In this document: positions 57,135-64,000 of the stretch, one piece after another
Layout: every line of letters starts with the position of its first letter
Position numbering within the stretch: position 1 is the stretch's first letter
Origin: Sphingobium xanthum
Lineage (GTDB): Bacteria; Pseudomonadota; Alphaproteobacteria; Sphingomonadales; Sphingomonadaceae
Reading direction: 5' to 3'
Length of the DNA: 64,000 nt
Assembly (NCBI RefSeq): GCF_019737615.1
Contig: NZ_JAHKKS010000004.1
Coordinates: forward strand, 186,001-250,000
Program-made: the position numbers and the translations under genes
Notes under the pieces: generated by a model
The model's input: the letters and a program-made list of their open reading frames with translations, nothing else
Database searches by the model: none
What the model was told of the DNA's origin: nothing

Positions 57135-57901
57135 GCGAGGCGCCGCCGCTCGCTCTGGTGACCGGCGGCCATAGGCGCCTGGGTGCCCGCATCGCCATGC
57201 GGCTCGCCCGCGCCGGCTATGCGCTGGCGGTCCATGGGCGCCACGATGCGGAGCCGCATCCCTTCCTGGCCGACGTTCTGGCCGAGACAGGCGTGCCATG
57301 GGCAGGCTTCGTCGCCGATTTTCTGGAGCCGGGCGCCGTTCAGGACCTGCTCCCCGCTGTCATCGCGCATTTCGGGCGCGCACCGGACCTGCTGGTGAAC
57401 AGCGCGTCGCTGTTCGGCCATGATCGCCTCGATACGGTGACAGAGGCCGATCTCGCCCAGCATTTCGCGGTCAATGCCAGCGCGCCGGCGCTGCTGACGC
57501 AGGCCTTCGCGGCCGCCGAGCGAACGCCGGGTGCGCAGGCGGCGATCGTCAATCTGCTCGATCAGCGCCTTGTCCAGCCACATAGCGATCAGCTCGCCTA
57601 TACGATGAGCAAATATGCGCTGGAAGGCTTCACCCGGATCGCCGCGCGCACGCTTGCGCCGCATGTCCGCGTCAATGCCGTGGCGCCGGGCCTCACGCTG
57701 ATAACGGAAGATTATGCCGAGGCGCAGGTGGACCGGCTTGCCGCCGCGATGCCGCTCAAGGCCCTGCCGGGCACGGACGATATTGCCGAGGCGGTTCTCT
57801 ATCTTGCACAGGCGGATGCGGTGACCGGCCAGACGATCTTTGTCGATGGCGGCGCCCATATGCGCAGCTTCGCGCGGGATTTCATGTATCTGGAGGGGTA
57901 G
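57131..57901 (+). CDS. FolM/PTR1-like pteridine reductase (SDR family)
   Basis: 256-residue short-chain dehydrogenase. The cofactor motif is TGGHRRLG (residues 11-18), the TGxxxRxG form found in FolM and trypanosomatid PTR1 that prefers NADPH; catalytic Tyr-x-x-x-Lys is in LAYTMSKYALEGF, and VNAVAPGLTL and the C-terminal FVDGGAHM follow. FolM reduces dihydromonapterin and, weakly, dihydrofolate. Four-base overlap with folE supports a pterin role. Confidence 0.82.
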   Translation: MSEAPPLALVTGGHRRLGARIAMRLARAGYALAVHGRHDAEPHPFLADVLAETGVPWAGFVADFLEPGAVQDLLPAVIAHFGRAPDLLVNSASLFGHDRLDTVTEADLAQHFAVNASAPALLTQAFAAAERTPGAQAAIVNLLDQRLVQPHSDQLAYTMSKYALEGFTRIAARTLAPHVRVNAVAPGLTLITEDYAEAQVDRLAAAMPLKALPGTDDIAEAVLYLAQADAVTGQTIFVDGGAHMRSFARDFMYLEG

Positions 57902-57954
57902 GGGCGCCGCCGCTACCGCTTGAGATCGTTGCAACGAACCAAAGACAAAGAAAA

Positions 57955-57982
57955 AGCCCCGCAGGATCGCTCCGGCGGGGCT
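57955..57982. terminator. Bidirectional intrinsic terminator
   Basis: AGCCCCGC (57955-57962) and GCGGGGCT (57975-57982) form a perfect 8-base stem with an A-run before and TTT after. It lies between convergent folM-like and rplI genes and can end both transcripts. Confidence 0.85.
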
Positions 57983-58007
57983 TTCTCTATCTTGGCAGCG
58001 GGAAGCC

Positions 58008-58610
58008 TCAGGCTTCGTCGCTCTCCGCGGGCTCGTCGGCCGCTTCGGCCACGATCTCGCCGGGCTCCGCATTCGGATCGTAATCCTCGGTGAAGCCAGC
58101 CTCGTCCTTTTCGAACATGGAGGCCATGACGTCGACGCCGTCCTTCTGCAGGTCGGCTTCTTCCGGCGAACGGGCAACGTTCACCTGGATCGTCACGGCG
58201 ACTTCCGGGTGAAGCGACACGCGCACGTCGAACAGGCCGAGCGTCTTGATCGGGCGCTCCAGGACGATCATCGCCTTGGAGACGACCGTGTGACCGGCTT
58301 CGTGCAGGGCCTCGACGATGTCGCGAACCGAAACCGAGCCGTAAAGCTGGCCGCTGTTCGACGACTGGCGGATCAAGACGACCTGAACGCCGTTGACGCT
58401 TTCGGCCGACTTTTCGGCATCGCCGCGACGGGCCGCATTGTCAGCCTCGATCTTGGCGCGGTTGGCCTCGAACACCTTCTTGTTGGCGTTGTTCGAGCGG
58501 AGTGCCTTCTTGTTGGGCAGCAGATAGTTGCGTGCGTAACCGTCCTTGACGGTCACCACGTCACCGATCGCGCCCAGCTTCTCGATGCGCTCGAGCAGAA
58601 TGATTTCCAT
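58008..58610 (-). CDS. rplI: Ribosomal protein bL9
   Basis: 200 residues. N-terminal rRNA-binding domain MEIILLERIEKLGAIGDVVTVKDGYARNYLLPNKKAL, central helix, and C-terminal domain with SNSGQLYGSVSVRDIVEALH. E. coli bL9 has 149 residues; here about 45 extra residues at the C-terminus are acidic (EDYDPNAEPGEIVAEAADEP). Last gene of rpsF-rpsR-rplI. Confidence 0.96.
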   Translation of the reverse strand: MEIILLERIEKLGAIGDVVTVKDGYARNYLLPNKKALRSNNANKKVFEANRAKIEADNAARRGDAEKSAESVNGVQVVLIRQSSNSGQLYGSVSVRDIVEALHEAGHTVVSKAMIVLERPIKTLGLFDVRVSLHPEVAVTIQVNVARSPEEADLQKDGVDVMASMFEKDEAGFTEDYDPNAEPGEIVAEAADEPAESDEA

Positions 58611-58623
58611 TGGTTCTACTCCC

Positions 58624-58848
58624 TCACTTCACGATGTAAGGCAGCAGGCCCAGATGACGGGCGCGCTTGATTGCCTGGGAAAGCTCGCGCTGCTTCTTCG
58701 CCGAGACGGCGGTGATGCGCGAGGGGACGATCTTGCCGCGCTCGGAGACAAAACCCTGCAGCAGGCGGACATCCTTGAAATCGATGCGCGGTGCGTCCTT
58801 CGCGGAGAAGGGGCAGGTCTTGCGGCGGCGGAAAAATGGGCGTGCCAT
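58624..58848 (-). CDS. rpsR: Ribosomal protein bS18
   Basis: 74 residues: [60 protein letters not shown]. The single cysteine of the CPFS motif (normally C-P/F) is retained. AAGGAGAACC Shine-Dalgarno. Between rpsF and rplI as usual. Confidence 0.98.
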   Translation of the reverse strand: MARPFFRRRKTCPFSAKDAPRIDFKDVRLLQGFVSERGKIVPSRITAVSAKKQRELSQAIKRARHLGLLPYIVK

Positions 58849-58862
58849 GGTTCAGGTTCTCC

Positions 58863-59297
58863 TTATTCGCCGTCGGACGCTTCGTCGCGGTCGCGACGCG
58901 GGCCACGATCGCCACGATCGCCGCGCGGGCCACGGTCACCACGATCGCCGCGGTCGCCACGCTCGCGGTCACGATCGCTCTTGCGCATCATCACCGAAGG
59001 ACCAGCCTCCAGCTCATCGACGCGGATCGTCATGTAACGGATCACGTCTTCGTTGATCTGCGTCTGGCGCTCCAGCTCGGCGACGGTGCCGGCAGGCGCG
59101 TCGATGTTGAGCAGCACATAATGCGCCTTGCGGTTCTTCGCGATCTTGTAGGCGAGGTTGCGGAGACCCCAGTTTTCCACCTTGGTCACCTTGCCCTCCT
59201 GGGCCTCGACGATCTTGGTGGCATTTTCCGCCAGCGCATCGACCTGGGCCTGAGCCAGATCCTGACGCGCAAGGAAAACATGCTCATAAAGCGGCAT
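58863..59297 (-). CDS. rpsF: Ribosomal protein bS6 with Arg-Gly-Asp repeat tail
   Basis: 144 residues. Core [40 protein letters not shown] is standard bS6. The tail from about residue 105 ([20 protein letters not shown] onward) is a run of RGD/GDR units, where E. coli has an oligoglutamate tail. First gene of the operon; its promoter should be in the 183-base gap to 59480. Confidence 0.97.
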   Translation of the reverse strand: MPLYEHVFLARQDLAQAQVDALAENATKIVEAQEGKVTKVENWGLRNLAYKIAKNRKAHYVLLNIDAPAGTVAELERQTQINEDVIRYMTIRVDELEAGPSVMMRKSDRDRERGDRGDRGDRGPRGDRGDRGPRRDRDEASDGE

Positions 59298-59480
59298 GGT
59301 TCATGCGTCCTGTCTTTTGGCCGATTGCTGATGGCCGCACCATGCGGACACCCCTCCGGCTATCGTCTCAATAAAAAATCGCGCGGCAAAGCAGGCCTCG
59401 CCCCGCGAAGGCGCGGCCTATGACCGAAAACGCCGGGAATTGCAAGCGCTGGACGCCGCAATGGCCAGAGGTCGCCGCCG

Positions 59481-59987
59481 TCAGCTCTCCGGATACCAGA
59501 ATTTGGCATGGCACGCTTCGCAAACCGCGTTGAGCCGTGTCGATGCCTCGCTAAGCGCGGCACTGTCCCTGGTGCCCACCGCCGCGATAAACTGCTCCGA
59601 GACTTCGGCGAGATCGCGAGACGCGGAGGAGAAGGCTGCAGGGTCGCGGTCGATGAGGGCGCGGATCTCGCTCGCGGTCGCACCGCCATCCGGCAGCGAC
59701 GTTCCTGCTGGAACGATTTCGATGCGCGGGGCCGCGCCCATCGCCAGTGCTGCGGCTTTCATGTCGGTCGCGGCCTCGCGCAGCTCGGCCCAGTCGGTCG
59801 GCCCGAGGCGGGTAGCGTCCACATCGCCCTCGTCGGTCATGGCGCGATTGCCCACGGCCCAGAGCGTGTCGGCGCCGGGCGCGATCCTCTGCGTCATCAG
59901 CGTCTGCAGGATGAGTGGCGGGTCCTCGGCCGCCCGGACGGCAGCGGTTGCCATGAACAGCGTCAGCCCTGCCATGAACAGCTTCAT
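59481..59987 (-). CDS. Periplasmic c-type cytochrome (class II-like)
   Basis: 168 residues from ATG 59987 with GGGAGG upstream. Signal peptide MKLFMAGLTLFMATAAVRAA. The mature protein is helical and ends in the haem motif CEACHAKFWYPES, the C-terminal CxxCH placement of class II (cytochrome c') and related four-helix proteins. No membrane anchor. Electron-transfer partner unknown. Confidence 0.82.
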   Translation of the reverse strand: MKLFMAGLTLFMATAAVRAAEDPPLILQTLMTQRIAPGADTLWAVGNRAMTDEGDVDATRLGPTDWAELREAATDMKAAALAMGAAPRIEIVPAGTSLPDGGATASEIRALIDRDPAAFSSASRDLAEVSEQFIAAVGTRDSAALSEASTRLNAVCEACHAKFWYPES

Positions 59988-60057
59988 GCATCCTCCCATC
60001 ATTTTGGGTGGACCATGCAATCGGGAAATCCTTGCGGCCTTGATCTGGAGCAAGGAC

Positions 60058-60109
60058 ACCGCTGAGTCCTCCCACGCGCTGTTGAATGCGAAGAGGAAAA
60101 CTCAGCGGT
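60058..60109. repeat. Inverted repeat between EF-hand and cytochrome genes
   Basis: Perfect 10-base arms ACCGCTGAGT (60058-60067) and ACTCAGCGGT (60100-60109), with additional CCTC/GAGG pairing inside. It lies downstream of the EF-hand gene and upstream of the cytochrome gene, both on the minus strand. No T-run, so perhaps an operator or mRNA hairpin. Confidence 0.5.
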
Positions 60110-60127
60110 CAAAGCGAATGGCGATAT

Positions 60128-60496
60128 TCAGCCTTTGTGCTTCGCGTGCTTCGCATCGGCGGCGGCATATTCGGTCTGCGAGATCGATCCATTGCCGTCC
60201 GCATCCGCTTGCTGCCACCAGGCGGTCTTCTTCGCGACGAATTCGGCCTGCGAAATTTGGCCGTCGCTATTGCTGTCCGAGTCCTTCCAGGCGGCCGCTT
60301 TGGCGCCGGCTTCGGTCGCACTGATCTGCCCGTTGCCGTCCTTGTCCATCTTGGCCCAGGACGCGGTCACGGAGGCGTCGTGCTCAGCTTTGCTGATCTG
60401 ACCGTCGCCATTTGCGTCACTCTCCTTCCAGCCGCCGGCCAGAGCCGCGCTGCCGAGGGTGAAGCTCGCTGCGATCACGATGATGGTCCGTTTCAT
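60128..60496 (-). CDS. Secreted EF-hand protein with four calcium-binding loops
   Basis: 122 residues from ATG 60496 (AAGGAGAG upstream). Signal peptide MKRTIIVIAASFTLGSAALA|G. Four EF-hand loops follow in order: DANGDGQISKAE, DKDGNGQISATE, DSNSDGQISQAE and DADGNGSISQTE, each with Asp at positions 1, 3, 5 and acidic 12. The tail is His/Lys-rich (AAADAKHAKHKG). Likely a periplasmic calcium-binding protein. Confidence 0.92.
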   Translation of the reverse strand: MKRTIIVIAASFTLGSAALAGGWKESDANGDGQISKAEHDASVTASWAKMDKDGNGQISATEAGAKAAAWKDSDSNSDGQISQAEFVAKKTAWWQQADADGNGSISQTEYAAADAKHAKHKG

Positions 60497-60663
60497 GGCA
60501 CTCTCCTTCTGTTTGAACGGGGCTTTTTCCGCTCTGGAGAGGGAACGTGCGTTCTCGCACGACGATGCGCCGGGGAGGCTGAAGCGCCCTCGCATCGGGC
60601 CAATCCGCTCCACAGCTTCGCTGCGAGCTGGAATTTCTTGAAATTCTGCGCTTTCGGATACGC

Positions 60664-62049
60664 CTAGCGAGCGTCGATCTTTGCGAGAATATCCCGTGCG
60701 AACGTCGTGAGGCTGTCGTCGCGCGCGCCCATGATGACGATCCGGTCACCGGGCTGTGCGAGTTCGACAAGGCGCGCACCGCAATCGGCGCGGTTCGCGA
60801 TATGCTCGGCCCGGCCAGCGAGGCCGGCCAGCAGCACTTCGCTGCCCATACTGCGATCGACCGTCCCGCCGAAATAGGCGGGATCGCAGACGATCAGCCG
60901 GTCGTCGCCATCGAGCCGGGAGGCGAATGTCGCCGCCAGTTCGACGCCCATCTTGCGCAGCGGGCCGAAGCCATGGGGCTGGAAGAAGGCAAGGATTCGG
61001 CCGGGGAACTGCTTGAGCGCGGCGAGCGTGGCGGCGACCTTGTCGGGATTATGACCGAAATCGTCGATAACGGTCACGTCCCTGGCCGTGCCGACAATGT
61101 CGAACCGCCGGGCGAGGCCGGAAAAGCGCTCGATCGCGGCGACGCACTCTTCGATGGTGACGCCCGCCGCCCGTGCCGCGGCAATCGCGGCGAGGGCGTT
61201 TGCCACATTGTGCCTGCCCGGCACTTTCAGGCGCATCTGGTGAGCGCCGCTCTCGCTCAGCAACGTGAAGCCGATGGCCGTCGGTTCGGGCGCCAGATCG
61301 GTCGCGCGAAAATCCGCCCCCGTCGAGAAGCCGAAAGAGAGGAAATTGCCGTGGTCGAGGGTCTCGATGATCGCGCACGTCTCGGCATCGTCGGCATTCC
61401 AGACGACCTTGCCGGACACGCGCGCAAAGTCCGCGAACAAGCGGCGCAGCTCGTCCATAGCTTTATGGTCCTCGCTCACATTGGTGAGCACCGCAATGCC
61501 GGGCCGGTAGAGTGCGATCGATCCGTCGCTTTCATCGACTTCGCTGACGAAGGCATCGCCGCGACCGGTGCGGGCCGTGGCGAAGGGCGTCGAGGCATCG
61601 ATGAAGTCCTTCATCACCGCGCCGTTCATGATCGTCGGGTCGCGCCCGGCGCTGGCGAGGATCCAGCCGATCATACCGGTGACGGTCGACTTGCCGCTGG
61701 TTCCGCCTACGGCAATGGGCAGGGCGCTGGCGTTGAACAGGTCTGACAGCAGATCGGCGCGGGTCTTGCGAGGGCAACCCAGTTCCTTGCCGCGGATGAT
61801 GTCCGGCACCGTGTCCTCGATAGCCGCCGAAGCGACGAGAATCTGCTCGGGCGAGACGAGCCCGCTGCCGTCCTGCGGAAACACCTCAATGCCCTGCGCC
61901 GCCAGCCAATCGAATTTCGCCGCGATCCGGCCCTGATCGAGCGCACGGTCCGATCCGCGGACCTTTGCGCCGCGCGCCTTGACGATGAGCGCCAGAGGCA
62001 TCATGCCCGAACCGCCGATGCCGCAGAAGAAATATTGGTTTTGGTTCAT
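60664..62049 (-). CDS. Mur ligase, Mpl/MurC-like
   Basis: 461 residues. Domain 1 has YFFCGIGGSGMMPLALIVKA (UDP-binding), domain 2 the ATP loop VGGTSGKSTVTGMIGWILAS and NVSEDHKAMDEL, domain 3 VIDDFGHNPDKVAATLAALK. MurC adds L-Ala to UDP-MurNAc; Mpl re-attaches the recycled tripeptide. The divergent neighbour is an LD-carboxypeptidase, which makes that tripeptide, so Mpl is the better guess, but the substrate cannot be read from sequence. The housekeeping murC is normally in the dcw cluster, not here. Confidence 0.78.
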   Translation of the reverse strand: MNQNQYFFCGIGGSGMMPLALIVKARGAKVRGSDRALDQGRIAAKFDWLAAQGIEVFPQDGSGLVSPEQILVASAAIEDTVPDIIRGKELGCPRKTRADLLSDLFNASALPIAVGGTSGKSTVTGMIGWILASAGRDPTIMNGAVMKDFIDASTPFATARTGRGDAFVSEVDESDGSIALYRPGIAVLTNVSEDHKAMDELRRLFADFARVSGKVVWNADDAETCAIIETLDHGNFLSFGFSTGADFRATDLAPEPTAIGFTLLSESGAHQMRLKVPGRHNVANALAAIAAARAAGVTIEECVAAIERFSGLARRFDIVGTARDVTVIDDFGHNPDKVAATLAALKQFPGRILAFFQPHGFGPLRKMGVELAATFASRLDGDDRLIVCDPAYFGGTVDRSMGSEVLLAGLAGRAEHIANRADCGARLVELAQPGDRIVIMGARDDSLTTFARDILAKIDAR

Positions 62050-62111
62050 GGGGTCCGCTCGCTATCGGGGCAGCGGGCCGGAGGCAAAGGAAAAGGAAGG
62101 GCGGCGCTGAC

Positions 62112-62942
62112 ATGACCCGCAGGATCGGCATCTGCGCCCCTTCGACGGCCTTCACGCGAGAGGATGCGGCGCGGGTGACGGCGCTGGCTGTGGAGCATGC
62201 CCCGTCGCTGGAACTGATCTTTTCCGATCAATGCTTCGTGGTCGAGGGGCATTTCGCCGGTCCCGACAGCCTGCGCCGCGATGCCTTCGTCGCCATGGCC
62301 AATGATCCGGCGCTCGACGCGGTCTGGTTCGTGCGCGGCGGCTATGGCGCGGCGCGCATGGCCGAGGATGCGATTGCATTGCTGGAAGCGCCGGCCGCGC
62401 GAAAGATCTACATGGGCTATAGCGACGGCGGCGTGCTGCTCGCCGGTCTGTACCGAAAGGGGCTGGGCCGACCGTTCCACGGCCCGATGCCGACGGATAT
62501 CAGGCGCAGTGGCGGCGAGACCGCGGTCATCCGGTCGCTCCTCTGGTTCGCCGAGCAGGCTTCGGAGTCTGTCGAGCCCTCACTGGAGGAAGGCCGGTCC
62601 TACGCTGCCTTCAATCTGATGACGCTCTCCATGCTGATCGGTACCAGCCTGATGCCGGACCTCGCCGGTCATATCCTCCTCGTCGAGGAAGTCAGCGAAT
62701 ATGACTATGCCTTCGATCGCGCGATGTTCCATGTCACCAATGCGCTGTCCGGCGCGGGGCTGGCCGGTCTGCGCCTTGGTCGGGTGAGCGAGGTCGTCGA
62801 GAATGACCGCCCGTTCGGCCACGATCATGAGGCGATCGTCCGGCACTGGTGCTCGCGGGCCGGCATAGCCTATCTTGGCCGGGCGGATATCGGCCATGAT
62901 GCCGCCAACCGGATCGTACCCTTCGGCCGCTTCTCCCGCTAG
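62112..62942 (+). CDS. ldcA: LD-carboxypeptidase (S66 family)
   Basis: 276 residues. Serine peptidase that trims the terminal D-Ala from murein tetrapeptides during cell-wall recycling. Nucleophile S104 in IYMGYSDGGVLLAGLY, glutamate in ILLVEEVSEYDYAFDR, and histidine in IGHDAANRIVPFGRF; FVRGGYGAARMAED is the family signature. Cytoplasmic (no signal peptide). Divergent from the Mpl-like ligase with 62 bases between. Confidence 0.93.
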   Translation: MTRRIGICAPSTAFTREDAARVTALAVEHAPSLELIFSDQCFVVEGHFAGPDSLRRDAFVAMANDPALDAVWFVRGGYGAARMAEDAIALLEAPAARKIYMGYSDGGVLLAGLYRKGLGRPFHGPMPTDIRRSGGETAVIRSLLWFAEQASESVEPSLEEGRSYAAFNLMTLSMLIGTSLMPDLAGHILLVEEVSEYDYAFDRAMFHVTNALSGAGLAGLRLGRVSEVVENDRPFGHDHEAIVRHWCSRAGIAYLGRADIGHDAANRIVPFGRFSR

Positions 62943-63008
62943 CGAGCGGGCTTGCATCGCAGGACCGCTCGCCATAGGGGCGCCCGCACGGATTTTAAGG
63001 AACAGCAA

Positions 63009-63944
63009 ATGCGCGCATTCATCTTTCCGGGGCAGGGTAGCCAGGCGGTCGGCATGGGCGCCGCGCTCGCCGCCGCGTCGCCCTTCGCTCGTCAGGTCTT
63101 CGAGGAAGTCGACGAGGCGCTCGGCCAGCATCTCTTCCGCTTGATGAGCGAAGGCCCCGAGGCCGATCTCACCCTCACCGAAAATGCCCAGCCCGCGATC
63201 ATGGCCAATGCCCTGGCGACACTGCGCGTGCTCGAGAAGGAAGGCAATATCGCCATCGCCGCCAAGGCCGATGCCGTCGCGGGCCACAGCCTCGGCGAAT
63301 ATAGCGCGCTCAGCGCCGTCGGCGCCTTCGACGTCGCGACTACCGCCCGCCTGCTGAAGCTGCGCGGCCAATCGATGCAGGCCGCCGTGCCGGTGGGCGA
63401 GGGCGCCATGGCAGCTCTGCTCGGCGCCGACATCGAGAAGGCCGAAGCGCTCGCCACCGCCGCCGCGCAAGGCGAGGTCTGCACCGTCGCCAATGACAAC
63501 GATCCGGGCCAGGTCGTCATTTCCGGCCACCGGGGCGCGATCGAGCGTGCCATCGAGCTGGTCAAGGATCATGGTATCAAACGCGGTATCCTCCTGCCGG
63601 TCTCCGCGCCGTTCCATTGCCCGCTGATGCAGCCCGCTGCGGACGCGATGGCGCAGGCGCTGGCCGCCACCGCGTCGCCCGGCGCCTTCCTGCCGGTCTA
63701 TGCCAATGTCACCGCCGCGCCGGTCTCGGACGCCGAGACGATCCGGCAATTGCTGGTCGAGCAGGTCACCGGCCGCGTGCGCTGGCGGGAAAGCATCGCC
63801 GCCATGTTCGACGCGGGCATCACCGATTTCGTCGAGTTCGGCGGCAAGGTGCTCGCCCCCATGGTCAAGCGCATCGCCCCGGACGCGACGGTCACGAGCG
63901 TGATCACCATGGACGATATCGAGGCGCTGGTTGGCCGGATTTGA
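63009..63944 (+). CDS. fabD: Malonyl-CoA:ACP transacylase FabD
   Basis: 311 residues from ATG 63009 (MRAFIFPGQGSQAVGMGAAL), preceded by TTAAGGA. Transfers malonyl from CoA to ACP for fatty acid synthesis. Catalytic serine in AVAGHSLGEYSALSAVGAFD, then LRGQSMQAAVPVGEGAMAAL and the His/Gln region PVSAPFHCPLMQPAADAM. fabG and acpP often follow but the window ends first; an unrelated short frame starts instead. Confidence 0.96.
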   Translation: MRAFIFPGQGSQAVGMGAALAAASPFARQVFEEVDEALGQHLFRLMSEGPEADLTLTENAQPAIMANALATLRVLEKEGNIAIAAKADAVAGHSLGEYSALSAVGAFDVATTARLLKLRGQSMQAAVPVGEGAMAALLGADIEKAEALATAAAQGEVCTVANDNDPGQVVISGHRGAIERAIELVKDHGIKRGILLPVSAPFHCPLMQPAADAMAQALAATASPGAFLPVYANVTAAPVSDAETIRQLLVEQVTGRVRWRESIAAMFDAGITDFVEFGGKVLAPMVKRIAPDATVTSVITMDDIEALVGRI

Positions 63945-63952
63945 TATTCGGC

Positions 63953-63976
63953 ACGCGGAGACGCAGAGACGCGGAG
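63953..63976. repeat. Three tandem 8-base repeats before the edge gene
   Basis: ACGCGGAG, ACGCAGAG, ACGCGGAG in direct succession, directly ahead of the partial coding region at 63980. Confidence 0.7.
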
Positions 63977-63979
63977 AAG

Positions 63980-64000
63980 ATGAGAGACATTGACGAGATT
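63980..64000 (+). CDS. Start of a possible GxxExxY-family protein, partial
   Basis: ATG at 63980 opens MRDIDEI before the window ends. That N-terminus, and the ACGC(A/G)GAG repeats just upstream, are reminiscent of GxxExxY proteins (small proteins often encoded in repeat-rich spots). Seven codons are too few to be sure. Confidence 0.35.

Noticed and set aside
58880..58990. Repeated short units looking like a tandem repeat array or CRISPR
   Set aside because: They encode the Arg-Gly-Asp tail of ribosomal protein bS6; no spacers or conserved repeat length.
60631..60646. GAATTTCTTGAAATTC palindrome as an operator
   Set aside because: Short and without known match; it lies between the Mpl-like gene end and the EF-hand promoter, but nothing else supports a function.

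Overview
The window is a GC-rich, gene-dense stretch of alphaproteobacterial chromosome, most likely from a sphingomonad (Sphingomonadales). The grounds are the gene content and order (zapA-tkt-gap-pgk-fba, a full nuo operon running on into birA-coaX-RNase J-DUF1467), a PEPxxWA-type C-terminal sorting signal, DUF2842/DUF1467/DUF2336 proteins, and heavy use of ATGA stop/start overlaps. No phage, transposase, integrase, rRNA operon or CRISPR array is visible.

Layout. 1-3630 (minus): yciB (cut by the left edge), ftsY, mtaB, dapF. 3751-6437 (plus): a radical SAM protein with a helix-hairpin-helix tail, overlapping a DUF4130-UdgX fusion; this is a poorly understood DNA repair/modification pair. 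6457-9521: tRNA-Pro, a short RadC-like protein, thyA, an AI-2E family transporter, tRNA-Asp. 9606-11219 (minus): DUF2842 protein, 5-formyl-THF cyclo-ligase, a probable 6S RNA, zapA and a small coiled-coil protein. 11491-16844 (plus): central carbon genes tkt, gap, pgk, fba. 16852-25583: small secreted proteins, thiol/peroxide genes (GST-N domain protein, glutathione peroxidase), thiE, efp, suhB, a surface PEP-CTERM protein, and bfr/bfd for iron storage.

25798-41474 holds all fourteen complex I genes (nuoA to nuoN, separate C and D), interrupted by two non-nuo genes: a SnoaL-like protein between D and E, and a secreted, internally duplicated protein between F and G. The transcription unit appears to continue into birA, coaX, an RNase J and a DUF1467 membrane protein (to 44971).

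44982-51582 is the least explained region. It has a membrane-anchored 797-residue coiled-coil protein, a divergent Hpt-like protein whose phospho-His is Leu, a membrane protein resembling a degenerate nucleotidyltransferase/CDP-alcohol phosphotransferase fusion, a DUF2336-like protein, and a histidine-kinase-like protein whose H-box His is Gln but whose ATPase boxes are intact. Together they look like a signalling module built from pseudo-phosphotransfer proteins.

51618-64000: a GST, a hemerythrin-like protein, a fatty-acid beta-oxidation pair (fadJ-type and thiolase), folE with a FolM-like reductase, rpsF-rpsR-rplI, a cytochrome c, an EF-hand protein, a Mpl/MurC-like ligase divergent from an LD-carboxypeptidase (peptidoglycan recycling), fabD, and the first codons of a possible GxxExxY protein at the right edge.

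All function calls come from motif and family recognition by eye; no database search was run.
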